In this document: positions 43,973 to 57,998 of the stretch, piece by piece
How the letters are laid out: the number at the start of each line of letters is the position of its first letter
How positions within the stretch are numbered: position 1 is the stretch's first letter
NCBI RefSeq assembly: GCF_964340395.1
Contig: NC_135568.1
Coordinates: forward strand, 14,282,776 to 14,346,775
Origin: Glandiceps talaboti
Taxonomy: Eukaryota; Hemichordata; Enteropneusta; Spengelidae
DNA: 64,000 nt
Reading direction: 5' to 3'
Program-made: the position numbers and the translations under genes
Notes under the pieces: generated by a model
What the model saw: only the letters and a program-made list of their open reading frames with translations
Databases searched by the model: none
Told to the model about the DNA's origin: nothing

Positions 43973-44976
43973 AGGACATTAATCATGAAGTGTCACGGAT
44001 TTTTAGATCAATGTCAAAAGAATAATATTTTTGCGGCATCATTAAAATCTAAGGGTACTTGAACATTAAGTTAACGTGTTTAATATAATAAAATACACAA
44101 TACAGTACAATATGTATAATATACCCATAGTTCAGATTTTAGCATTCTAACAGTATGTGTAAAACCAACCATCTATTGTTTCGCCCTTTCTGTAGTCATT
44201 CGGTTTAAATCTGGTATTTGTTCATTTGCTATATCAAATAAGCAACATTTCATATAAATTAGTGTTTTCGGTTACCATGGCAACATATGTTCATGAAATG
44301 GCTAATATCGTGACCCCAGCATAAAGAAAAACATAGCTATGATGATTTTTAGACAAAACATATTTTTAAAATTATTATAATAATTATTTTCAGAAGTATA
44401 CATTGAAGAAAAGCATTGCATTCATAAGCCTTTTTTATGTTTCCATGGGAACAGCTATTGTACTTTACAAAATTCATGTTATTAACGGATGTCATCAACT
44501 CATAAATGCAATAATAAAGTAAATTTTTGCTTATATTTTATCACTTTCATGTGTTATGTCTAATTGGGCAAAAAATCCACAGAATGTGTTGAACTGATAT
44601 TTACATTTGTTGAAACTCAGCATACCAAAATCACACAGATATGGTGTTTGTTGTGGCAAAATCATATTATTCAAATCATAATAATACGATCAGAATCATA
44701 CATTTTACGAAAACATGGCTTTTCAAAGCCTCTTTTCTTTCCATGGAAATAGCTGTCTAGTTTTAAGAAGATGTGATACAAGATACATCACAGACATAAG
44801 ATTATCAGCATTATTCCTTAATTACTTATATTTTTGTTGATTTCTACAATTCAAACTTCAAATAGTGCCTACTTTCTGTCGAAGGATTGTATTATTTGAT
44901 AATACAAATACAGTTACAGACATTTGGCATGGTGTGTTGTGCCTGTCTGTCTGTCTGTCTGTGTGCCTGCCTTATA

Positions 44977-45047
<71 letters not shown>

Positions 45048-45248
45048 ATGTATGTGTATGTATGTATGACTTACGTTTTGTGGAACATCTCCGTCTCACC
45101 AGACAAAGAATGTAACTTTCTTGTATCTGTACATTTTATTACTAATGACCATAGTGTATTTGATGTGTATCTGATGTTTCTATTTCAGGAATTTGTATGG
45201 TTTCTGGAGATTAAGATCTATTGAGGATGAAGGGAGGAAATCATTTTT
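43973..45248. repeat. 1.25 kb tandem duplication, copy 2
   Basis: Copy of 42550-43798, separated from it by 174 bases. GTTACCATGGCAAC is at 44271-44284, and the second palindrome is changed by one base to GTTTCCATGGGAAC (44439-44452). The CTGT tract at 44943-45047 is interrupted by TGCCTTATA. Confidence 0.9.
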
Positions 45249-47200
45249 ACCATGGCAAGATATGTTCACGAAATGGTTAATCCTGACCCCAGCATAACAA
45301 ATAACCATAGCTATGAGCTATGGTGATTTCTACACAATAATATAAATTTTAAACTATTGGAGTCATTGTTTTCAGGGGGATACATTGTACAAAAACATTA
45401 CATTTTTATGCCTATTGTATGTTTCCATGGTAAAAGCTATCGTTAGATAATTTATGTTAAAACGGATGTCGTCAACTCATAAATACAATAATTAAAGATG
45501 TGTTTTTATATCGTTCATTTTTGCTGTCTATTTTTGCAAAGGATTCACATAATGTGTTGATTTTGGTTACCAAGGAAAGTAATATTTAAATTTATTCCTG
45601 ACTCACGCATCCTGAAATAACATGTACCACCGAGAAGTCTGTACAAATACACATGAGACCACATTTTATGGCAACAATTGGCCATGTCACCTTGGCAGTT
45701 TTAGTGTCCAACAATATCACAGAAAAAATACAACAGCAAAGACTTTCCTCACCCAGAAAAATCCCTTTATTCGGTAGGATAATCTCTATCAGCCAACCCA
45801 CTTTACAATAATCAGATAAGGTCAAAGGTTACAGTTGGCGAAAATCATGTTGAAAAGGATAGTATTTTACTGTCTTCCAGGTCAAAGGTCATTGAAACAC
45901 AGTAAGTTGTACACATTAGACATATGTATCAGAGTGTCAAAGTTCAAGATACTTCTGAGTTTGTATTGGTTAGGAAATTGTTACCTTGGAGTGTGGAAAG
46001 CCTTAAGGTAATATTTATATTTGTTGAACTAAGGCTGCGTCAACTTTGAGTTAAGGGTTTAATGTAAAACACTATACAATATAATACACAATACAGTCCA
46101 AATATTACGGTATTTAATACTATACTATACTATAATATAATATACTATAATATAAGATAATATAAAATAAAATAATATAATATAATAAATTGTAATGTAA
46201 TATAATATAATATAATATAATATAATATAATATAATATAATGTAATGCTATGTAATGTAATGTAATGTAATGTAATATAATGTAATGTAATATAATATAA
46301 TATAACATAATATAATATAATATAATATAAGGACTTTAGAGGACCAACACTTGTGGTAAAATAGTAATTACCGCATAATGTGGTGATTTCGGTTACTAGT
46401 GCAATGTAATTTCTTTTTAGAGATCAAATTGCAAATTATACTAGATAGCATGTTTGCAAAAAAAAAAAAAAAAATTAATGTAAACAATTAGTACATTAAT
46501 ATTGTGACAGGCATATTTCGTTTACCAAATATGGCACTTTTAAAATGTTATGTTTCCTTTGAAACAGCTCTCATGCTTTACTTCATGTGTATTTATTATT
46601 TGTTTGTGTGTTATGGCTATTTTTCTTAAGGAAAATGTCATATAAAGCAGTGTATTGGGTTACCATTAAAGCTGGTGTTCATGAAATGATTAATTTCTTG
46701 ACCCCAACCATAACATATAACCATAGCTATGGTGATTTGTAGGCAAATATATATATATTTCCTAATCAGTATAACAATAATTACTGTCAGAAGCATACAT
46801 TTTTAAGCAGCCATGTTTCCAGGGAAACAGTTGTCCTATTTGAGATAATTCATGTTGCAAAGAATGTCACTGAACTACAAATGGGTTTATGTTTATTTTT
46901 GCAACTTACATAATATAGTTATTTTCATTACCATTAGCAACTGATTACATTTGAACTCATCATATGTAATTACAGTGAACAAGTTTGAATATGGTGACTT
47001 TTTTTTCTTCAAAATGTACCATTATTTAAATAGTTATTGTCATAGGCTTAGCCTTTAAGAAAAAGCTGTATTTTTTATCCTAATTTTCCATTTCCATGGA
47101 AACAGCTTTCCTATTTTAGACAATCGGTTTTACAACTATTGTGATAAATGCCATAAATAAGTAATTAAAGGTGATGAGTTGGACTAAATGTACATTCCTG
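45249..47200. repeat. Diverged further copies of the 42.5-45.2 kb repeat
   Basis: Recognisable blocks recur: ACCATGGCAAGATATGTTCACGAAATGG at 45249, GTTTCCATGG at 45421, GTTACC...GTTCATGAAATG at 46661-46688, GACCCCA...CATAACATATAACCATAGCTATG at 46700-46730, GTTTCCAGGGAAAC at 46815 and ATTTCCATGGAAAC at 47090. They are too diverged for exact borders. No gene is recognised. Confidence 0.65.
46128..46331. repeat. (TATAA)n-type low-complexity tract
   Basis: Pentanucleotide TATAA/TGTAA repeats. Confidence 0.9.
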
Positions 47201-48224
47201 GTTGAAAATACACATTATTGCGAATATAATGAGGAAGGCTTCAGAATGAAAATGTTCAGACGTTTTGAAACCTTGTTTCCCACTGTAATTATAATATAAT
47301 AGTTCTTGTTTCATTGCTAGCTCTAAAATGTGTATTCTTTCTGAAAAAAAAAGATGTGTACAAAATCTTAATTTCCAAATATCTGCTGGTCATAAGTTAC
47401 ACAATGTTTGCCATGGGACAACAAATTACGTTATATTCCCCCGACACAAAAGCATCGCTTTCTCCCATGTTATAGTTATTTCAGTTTGGACGAAAATATG
47501 AAGCTATTTCTGGGTAGCATTGTTAGGCTGAGAGATGAAGAGGGACGAAGAACAGCTCATTGAAAATACACATTATTGCGAATATATATGAGGAAGGCTT
47601 CAGAACGAAAATGTTCAGACATTTTAAAACTTCGATACACTATTGGAATGGGATTTGCGAATGCAAAGGTTATCACAAGTCTCAATATCTATGTTCAGTT
47701 CGGAGTTTGATGCCATTGTGCACGATGAAAATTTGGTAAATACAATCAGTGTAGCGGAAGTCAAAGTGACATAAAGTTACGAATGATTGACCAAATTACT
47801 TATAGTTTTTTTTGTATAATTCAATCTTCAAGTAATCTCTACTTTTTGTCTAAGGACTGTGTTGTTTGATATTGATATTCTTCCTAATACAGTTGATGAC
47901 ATTTGATGACCGGACGCGTCGTGTATATTTTCAGAACATTTTGAAATGAATACTATTTTCAGGTCAACATTCAAAATGTAAGGGTACTTCAGAGTGATAT
48001 AAAGCACCTGGTACTCACAGTTAATTTATCATTACCTCTCCAGTCCTGCACATCACTTCCGAGAACATTATCAGGTAAGTTAAATTATGAATGTTTTTCT
48101 AATACAACACCATCGTTGATCGTTCTTCATGGGTGATTTAATTGAGTGGAACCCAAGCCAATTTTGCTATTTCAAATGAACTGTCGTCGTCGTCGTCATC
48201 ATCATCGTTTACTAAACCGATTCG
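47201..48224. other. Spacer with a 70-base direct repeat
   Basis: TTGAAAATACACATTATTGCG and the following 50 bases at 47201-47272 recur at 47557-47630. Part of 47810-47900 resembles the segment before the CTGT tract in the 42.5 kb repeat. No gene is recognised. Confidence 0.5.
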
Positions 48225-48610
48225 GCTGCTTGTGACTCTCGTGACCACGTACCCCCTTCCATGTTGCACGAATTTGCACCGCTTGGTACATCGTCAAGGC
48301 CTTTGATGTTGTCGACCCGTTTGGTTGGTGGCTTTCCTCTTCCTTCTTACCAAACAACACTATCTTTTCCAAATTCTCCATATCTCTTCTGACCTATGCC
48401 CGAAATATGTTAGCTACGCTTTACGTACCATATTTAAAAAGCTGGGTGGTCGAGCTATATCCTCGAGGACGCTTTCGTTCATTCGTCTAGCTGACCAGTG
48501 GATATTGAGCATCCGTCTCCGGGCCCATAATTTGAACGATTCAATGCGCTTTCGTGACTTCGCTTTCAGTGTCCAAGCTCCAGCTTTGTATAAAACGATG
48601 GAGAAGTGTG
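48225..48610 (-). pseudogene. C-terminal relic of a non-LTR retrotransposon polyprotein
   Basis: The minus strand reads AWTLKAKSRKRIESF, LWARRRMLNIHW and MNESVLEDI, then LTYFGH after a stop. This is the order found at the C-terminus of endonuclease-reverse-transcriptase proteins often annotated craniofacial-development-protein-2-like. In-frame stops and frameshifts are present and no RT core is nearby. Confidence 0.75.
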
Positions 48611-49197
48611 TGCACCAGGCGTTTTAAATGAACTGTAGTTTCTGTAACTACTTTTTGGAATAATATTAACTTCATTTAAATTTCGTCACACTGCATGTAG
48701 TTGTTCGAATTGTTACATTAATTTGGTTTACCTTGAAAAAAAGTGTATATTTAGTGTACGTCTTTGTTTTCAACACATCATTCATACGAAGTTACACTGG
48801 CACTGTCCCGTCCATTCCCCTAATAGTATTTGCTTCAATCGTACCTCTTTTACAAAACACTAGCGATTTACGGATAACTCCTTATACAAGAAGAATACAA
48901 TTCCACCAAAGGCAATCGAGTATATGATACCTCGCTTACTAAAGTTGTTTGCAAAATTTGGTATACAAACGGAGTGTCTACACAGAAGAACTAATGTGAA
49001 AAAAATTGCCGGAGGATGGCGGTTGTTCTCTTTTGTCTACAACAGACGTCGACTCAAATGGCACAATGATAACTGTTACAATATGGATTAATTTAAACTT
49101 ATGTGCTATTGGTTTTCGTCGCTGCTACTAAAATAATTTGTTTTCTCTATTCGATAGAGCCAGATAATTTCAGCCAATAATCACCTGAATAGAAACA

Positions 49198-50651
49198 ATG
49201 AAGATTGCTGTCTTGTTCGTCGTATTTGGTGTATCCCTAAGTCTTGTCCAATCAGCTGTTGTCAGTAAGTCTGTTCATAATTTTCATAGTTTCATTCCAA
49301 GTGAATATTAGGTGTTACTGAAAACATTGGAAAGAAATGTTAGTTATATGGTCATTAAATCTTACACTCATGTGTAACATGGATGACATACTATTTATGT
49401 ATTATGTAGCCTTCGAGCAATCTGTAATTTGACCATATCACAATGTAGGAAATGGGGTGAAATTGGCCAAATTATTTGGAAATATTTGACAACATTGTAT
49501 CCATCAGACTTAAATACCTTCACTGCATACATACTGTTTAGGCGTAACAAAAATTGTGTCATTCCAATTACGTATTTCATTTGACATGATTTGTGAGTGT
49601 CTAGTTCAGGTAGTAATGTTTTCCGCTGCTTACCATATAATCTCTATGTTATTGGTTTCTTCTCATAAGATGTACAGCCATTACAGATTGGAAGAACAGT
49701 TTTGTAGTCTTTTTAAGTTGATGCCAGTTTCCGCGTCCACTATTTCTTGCGAGATTTCGCGATTTTTATTTTTTTTTCTCGAATATGTAAAACAAAGTTT
49801 AGGGTCAGTGTGAAAAACCAGGTGGGATCGGGTAACCAGAACCAAACAACTTTTTGACGACGCCTTATTAAATTCAATTTTGTTAGCCTCTAATTATACC
49901 TATTTGCTTATTCAGAATACAGCTCAATTGGTTGTTTTAAAGATACTTCCAATCGTGCTATTCCGACATTGGAAGGTTCTGATGCAAGACTCGACGGATC
50001 AAGCTACACGGCCCGTCAAAATGCTCTAGAGAAGTGTGCTGCCGTAGCAGCTGACAGGGGATTCGATTGCTTTGCTATCCAAAATGGCGGATGGTGTGCA
50101 TCTAGTCCCATCGCATGTAAAACCTATAACAAGTATGGGCCTTCGACTGCATGTGGAAATGGAGGTGAAGGTGGTCCATGGGCCAATGACGTTTACAGAA
50201 TAGATTGCAAACGGTAAGAATAACTGTATTTGTAAAATGTATTCATTATATTGATTAGTAGATGTAACTTATATTTTACATCACCCATCTTCAATTTTTG
50301 ACATTTTCAAATGATATTAAACTACTTAATTGCTCATACTAATTATTGTCCGCCCACAGTCAATACAAGTCCATCGGCTGCTACAAAGACAAATCAAACA
50401 GAGCCATAGCGACATTGGAAGGTACAGACCCAAGATTAAATGGTGCATACTCGTCACGTGTTAACCCCATTGAGAAATGTGCACAAGTGGCCAATGACCT
50501 CGGCTATGACTATTTCGCTGTTCAAAATGGCGGCTGGTGCGCATCAAGTGCTGATGCTGAAAACACCTTTGACAAGTATGGTCATTACAACACCTGTAAA
50601 ACTGATGGTGAAGGTGGTGGATGGGGAAACGAGGTTTATAAATTGATCTAG
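49198..50651 (+). CDS. Secreted protein with two tandem Cys-containing domains
   Basis: Three coding exons, 49198-49264, 49916-50213 and 50360-50651, with GTAAGT/GTAAGA donors and CAG acceptors (phases 1 and 2), predict 218 residues. Exon 1 encodes a signal peptide (MKIAVLFVVFGVSLSLVQS). Exons 2 and 3 each encode one domain of about 95 residues with the shared plan SIGC(F/Y)KD...NRAI.TLEG, EKC, FA(I/V)QNGGWCASS, KYG, C, EGG.W.N(D/E)VY. Four Cys are shared; domain 1 has three more. Similar domains occur in secreted or lectin-like proteins of marine invertebrates, and WSC-type carbohydrate-binding domains look alike, but I cannot name the family. Exon 3 ends in a donor that overlaps the stop codon; a noncoding last exon probably starts at 51373. 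Confidence 0.85.
49672..49855. repeat. Dispersed repeat in intron 1 of the secreted-protein gene
   Basis: About 185 bases starting TACAGCCATTACAGATTGGA match 56543-56735 at moderate divergence, same orientation. Confidence 0.75.
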
Positions 50652-50744
50652 TAAGTAAAGTACAATACACTACTTTAATACATTAATTGTCATATTAATA
50701 ATAATGGGTGAGCATAAATATTTTTCTTTCCCATCCTTTTCTGT

Positions 50745-51130
50745 GTGTCTCTCTCTAGATTTTCCTTTCCCCTAGCGTTCTTCTTTATTTTCCCCGTCTC
50801 TATTCATCTCACATTATCTCGCCTTCACTGCTTCACTCTCCTCTTGTATTTAATATTTATTTTCTTTTGTTTGACATTGTCCTGTCTCTCCTCTGCTATA
50901 TTCTCCTTACATTCCTCCCTATTGTCTTGTCGACTCGTCTCTTCCCTCCCTTCTTCTCTCCCATCCCACAATTCCTTTCTCTTCTCTTCCCTTCCCTTCC
51001 CTTCCCTTCCCTTCCCTTCCCTTCCCTTCCATTCAGTTCCCTTCCTTACCCTCCTCTGCTCTCCTCTCTTCTATTCTCTCCTCTCTTCTCTTATCTCCAC
51101 TTGTCGCCTTCTTTATTTCCAACTACACAC
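50745..51130 (+). repeat. Pyrimidine-rich tract with (CCTTC)n
   Basis: Almost pure C/T on the plus strand, with uninterrupted CCTTC units at 50986-51030. It lies in the putative last intron of the secreted-protein gene. Confidence 0.85.
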
Positions 51131-51372
51131 TCTTTCATGTAATTCCTAAATATATTATGAGAATCCGAAAATGTGAAACATGCGTTAAGTACTGAATATC
51201 TACAAACCTAAAAATAGGTGACAGAACTTTTGTCCAACATTTTATCATATTCTTTTAGATGGCAATTTTATACAGTAGCAACAAGTGGTTGATGGGTTGT
51301 AAATGCCAGTCCCCATGCAGTGTTTTTGGACATAAAACTCATCTAAAATATACTTGTCTTCTTCCATTACAG

Positions 51373-51555
51373 ATTTGCAACGATAAATGGTTGTCTCTCA
51401 TTTAATGATCAACGAAGTATATTTGATTGAGCTGTACTTTATTGGGAAATGGTATCTATTTTCATTTTCTTTCTCGTTATATCTGTCCATTGGAAATTTG
51501 AACTGAAAGACTGTTTCTTCAACTATCATGAAAATAAAATATGAATGCATATGTG
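51373..51555 (+). other. Probable 3' noncoding exon of the secreted-protein gene
   Basis: An acceptor CTTCCATTACAG ends at 51372, and AATAAA is at 51533-51538. Splicing 50650 to 51373 makes TAA in place of TAG and leaves the protein unchanged. Confidence 0.5.
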
Positions 51556-54298
<2,743 letters not shown>

Positions 54299-54462
54299 CA
54301 TGCATGTATGTATGTATGTATGTATGTATGTATGTATGTATGTATGTATGTATGTATGTATGTATATGTGGGTGGGTGTGTGTGTGTGTATGTATGCATG
54401 TATGTATGTATGTATGTATGTATGTATGTATGTATGTATGTATGTATGTATGTATGTATGTA
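54299..54462 (+). repeat. (ATGT)n microsatellite
   Basis: Interrupted by a GGGTGGGTGTGTG segment at 54369-54390. Confidence 0.95.
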
Positions 54463-54849
54463 TATCAATCTCATTAAAATCCAATGTAGTTTATACTGTG
54501 TGCGATTTCTTTGCAGCTGTTACGTTTATGGTCGTTTGCTCTTTTCTGAGCCCCACCCCCGTTACCTACATCTGACACAATGTACCATAGGTTTTTCCGA
54601 GCCACACGAGAGTGCTGCGTGAATTCACTCAACGAACGAGAACGCATATGCACTGAAAAATACGGGCACAATATGTTCGACAAGAGCTCGAGCTCGAGCG
54701 ACCGAGTTGTTTGTAATTATTTCCCAGTAATATAAATGTATCTATGTTCGTATACAGACCACTAATGGAATTTATAGTGGTCTGATCATTGTGTGACACT
54801 TTAAATATAAGGCCAAGATCGTTTACGATAGTAATACTTATTTTTTACC

Positions 54850-57050
54850 ATGCAAAAATAGACTAGTTGTCATGGTGACGTCATATAACTTTATCAAGCA
54901 TGCACATGATTTAGCCTCTATTTCGATGGACCATATTGACCAAAAGTGTTGCTAGGGAACAAGTTGTCATATAGAACAATATACAACTAGTCTATTTGTA
55001 ACTTGAATCCCACACCATCTTAAGTGTTGCGTTTTGACAGTCCGTGTCTTATAACATCAAAACCGATCGTAACAAATCCCATCGTTGGTGGCGCATTTTA
55101 GATGCAATGCCGCGACGCGCTGCGCTGCCGGGTCAGTGGAAAAAAATAACGTTTTCTCTCTCATATTCAGTGGCCTAAAATACGCACTTGTAGATTTACA
55201 ATTAATGGGAAATTTTAAACCTTAGTTAAGATATAATATATTTCTTGAAAAATCAAATAAACTCAAGTGATGCAATGGAAAAACACATATTATTCTAGTT
55301 TTAAACATGATAAAAGTTCAAATTTGTCTTTTTGAGACTGGCCACCCTAGCCCTAGGCCCTATCAAAAACATGAAAACAGTTAGAGGACAACCAACACTC
55401 TGAATCTAGGGTCGTTAAAAGTAGTTTCATTTTTGTATATCACTTTATTTTTATTTTAAGTTTGTAAATTTTTTTTCCTATTTTAGTGTTTAGAAAGATG
55501 TTGTTTTACGCTTCATTTTAATGTCATAATATTTAAATAATATTTAATATTTAGTGTCGGTTACACAGACTCTCACCGCTGAGGTCTCTTCGACGAAACC
55601 ACCCAGACGGTTCAGATGGGTACCCGTATCTCTGATAGCTACCAGAAGCTTGGGGAGGTCTCGTATGCAGAGCCCCAGCGGCGAGAATCTGGGTAACCTC
55701 GACAAACACCATTTCGGTTGTCTTTGAGGGCGCAATTTCGATACGCATATTTTGTGCTGTGGTACATTTGGTTGCATATGTCAGAAGGAGGTCTGACAGT
55801 CTGTTGACTACACAGGTACTAGGTATTCTATAAGTTAGTCTAGCCAGTGTTGACAATAGACAAATATTCGAACTTATGACATACTCAAATTACCCTAAGC
55901 TTCTATTTTTAGAATGTTTGTCAAATCCGGGTTACTTTGTTAGACAACACTGGCGTGTGAACATTGGTCTTTCGCTCCTCCTGACGGAAAAAGCTTTATG
56001 ATTTAAATAGTAACGACTTTGCTTTCTCTCGGTTGGTAAGTAAAGATTTGTTATATTAATTCATTTACATACAGGGCAATTTTTTTGTTGTTGTTTTTCG
56101 ATTGATTATATTCGTTGTTTATAGAGGCTGGACTTGAAGACCTAGGATTTATTTAGTGCCTGGCAAAAAGATATAGTATTATTCAACAGGTGGGAACTAA
56201 CACCCCTCTGTTAATTCTGTCCATTCTCTAACTCCTTTCCTCTTTCGGGGTTGACATTTTCGTTCTACTGGCTTGCAATATTCCAGCTACGTGCAGTTTC
56301 CAAACTTTTCGATTTGTTAACTCGTCCACCAATTGATTTATGCCCACATGGTCAACATACATAGAGTTTAAAGGTGATGCGTACTTGATGCTGTTTTGGA
56401 TATCGCTACAACTACTCTCTATACAATACGAATTCAACATTGTCACGAAGCCGAGTTTTTCTAAAATACAGGATGGGGGAGGGACCACAATTACTGGAGA
56501 AATAAGAAAGAAAACACACACACACATACACACACACAGAGCTGTACAGCCATTACAGATTGGATGAACAGTTTTTATGTTGCATGTTTTAAGTTTACGT
56601 CAGTTTCCGCATCCATTATTGCAAGACTTAAGTTTTATTTTTTTTTTCTCGAATACGTAAAACAAAAGTTTAGGGTCGGCGTGAAAAACTAGGTTGGGTC
56701 AGGTAACCGGAATCAAACGATTTTTTTTATTGGCCTAAACATGTCACAAATATCATTAGACGATTGGAGGTTTGACCACATGCACATTGCACCATATTCC
56801 TTGTCATATCCCAATTACAATACATGCAAAAGGTACTCAGAGAACTAAGCGAGATTTGACGCACATACATACTTAAAACTAGAAGCTTAGTGTAATTTGA
56901 TATAATCTTTAAGCTTCGATGTCAACATTGTGTATAGTCTGAGTGACATAAATTATGGGCAATACCTGTGTACACAGAGACTCTCTGACCTCTTCTGACA
57001 TTCACATGACTCTCTGACCTCTTCTGACATTCACATGCCATCGCGTTAAG
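54850..57050. repeat. Diverged, broken relic of the LRR-caspase 5' flank
   Basis: Segment 54855-54960 (AATAGACTAGTTGTCATGGTGACGTCA...) matches 9910-9990 of the copy 1 flank, and 56855-57040 (TTTGACGCACATA..., ACCTGTGTA, CTGACCTCTTCTGACATTC) matches 1428-1590. Order and orientation are those of the tandem unit, with about 1.9 kb between them against about 0.5 kb in the intact units. The phrase CTCTCTGACCTCTTCTGACATTCACATG is itself duplicated here. Confidence 0.65.
56543..56735. repeat. Dispersed repeat, second copy
   Basis: Matches 49672-49855. Confidence 0.75.
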
Positions 57051-57180
57051 AAACTGTTGACAATCCGAAAAAGCGTATTTTTCACCTCCGTGCAGTTAGA
57101 AAGATGTTGATGAATCTCACTTACGCCGAGATGTATATATATATATATATAGTTTTGTACAAACCTATTTGTACAAAACT

Positions 57181-57318
57181 ATATCAAGTCCATGTTTGTA
57201 ACTCAATAAATTTAAAAAAAACTAAAAATATATAAAAATGTTGTTATTGTAATAGCAAACATTTGACACATTTTTCAGGGTTTTACAATTTATTGAGTTA
57301 CAAACAAGGACTTGATAT
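57181..57318. repeat. Truncated relative of the 41.2 kb hairpin MITE
   Basis: Arms 57181-57212 and 57287-57318 are inverted with one mismatch and share CAAGTCCATGTTTG/CTCAATAAA with 41337-41360. TTGTTATTGTAA in the centre matches the centre of the full element. Confidence 0.65.
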
Positions 57319-57925
57319 ATGCGTTTTTACCTGTAGTTCGTTAGTAAAGTTGTTTTATCAATTAAAATTAAGATAGATAACCAATAGGGAACTTGCAATC
57401 CAGACTGAGCATGCTCAGATGCAAAGGACTATGGGATTATCTGTGGTTATCGTAATTAACCTCCCACAACGGTCACGGTAACCATGAAATGATCATCTGT
57501 GGTTACAAAGAATGTATCAACATTGTTTACGCTAATTGATTAGTATTTATTATCACATTTCCCATCATGCAACATTCAACATGGCGGGTTTGCAAGTTCC
57601 CTATTGTCATGCATGTCCACTTTACAAGGGGTAAATTACATTGGCTGACTATTTGTAGAACTCGTTTGGTATTCTGTTGTATCAGGAATCTTCATCCTTA
57701 TCTTCATAAACTTTTGGAGAAACTTCTTCCGCTGTAATTTTAGAGAACTGACGTATATTCGAGGTTTAAGTTAATTATGTTTACACGATGTATGTACACA
57801 TTTTATCTTCCACTAGATTCAAAAAGTTTACACCCTCATTAAACCATATTATGTTTTTGAACAAATTACAAAAAATAACATTACAACATGTATATATAAT
57901 GGTGTCATTAACAAAATTGACAGTC

Positions 57926-57965
57926 AGTCAGTCAGTCTGTCAGTCTGCCTGCCTGCCTGCCTGCC

Positions 57966-57998
<33 letters not shown>
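57926..57998 (+). repeat. (CAGT)n/(CTGC)n/(CTGT)n microsatellite
   Basis: Short compound tract. Confidence 0.9.

Noticed and set aside
55544-55856. Overlapping 77- and 101-codon minus frames
   Set aside because: One frame faintly recalls RT thumb wording (MRIEIAPSKTTEMVF) but no other RT motif is in place; not enough to call a gene or relic.
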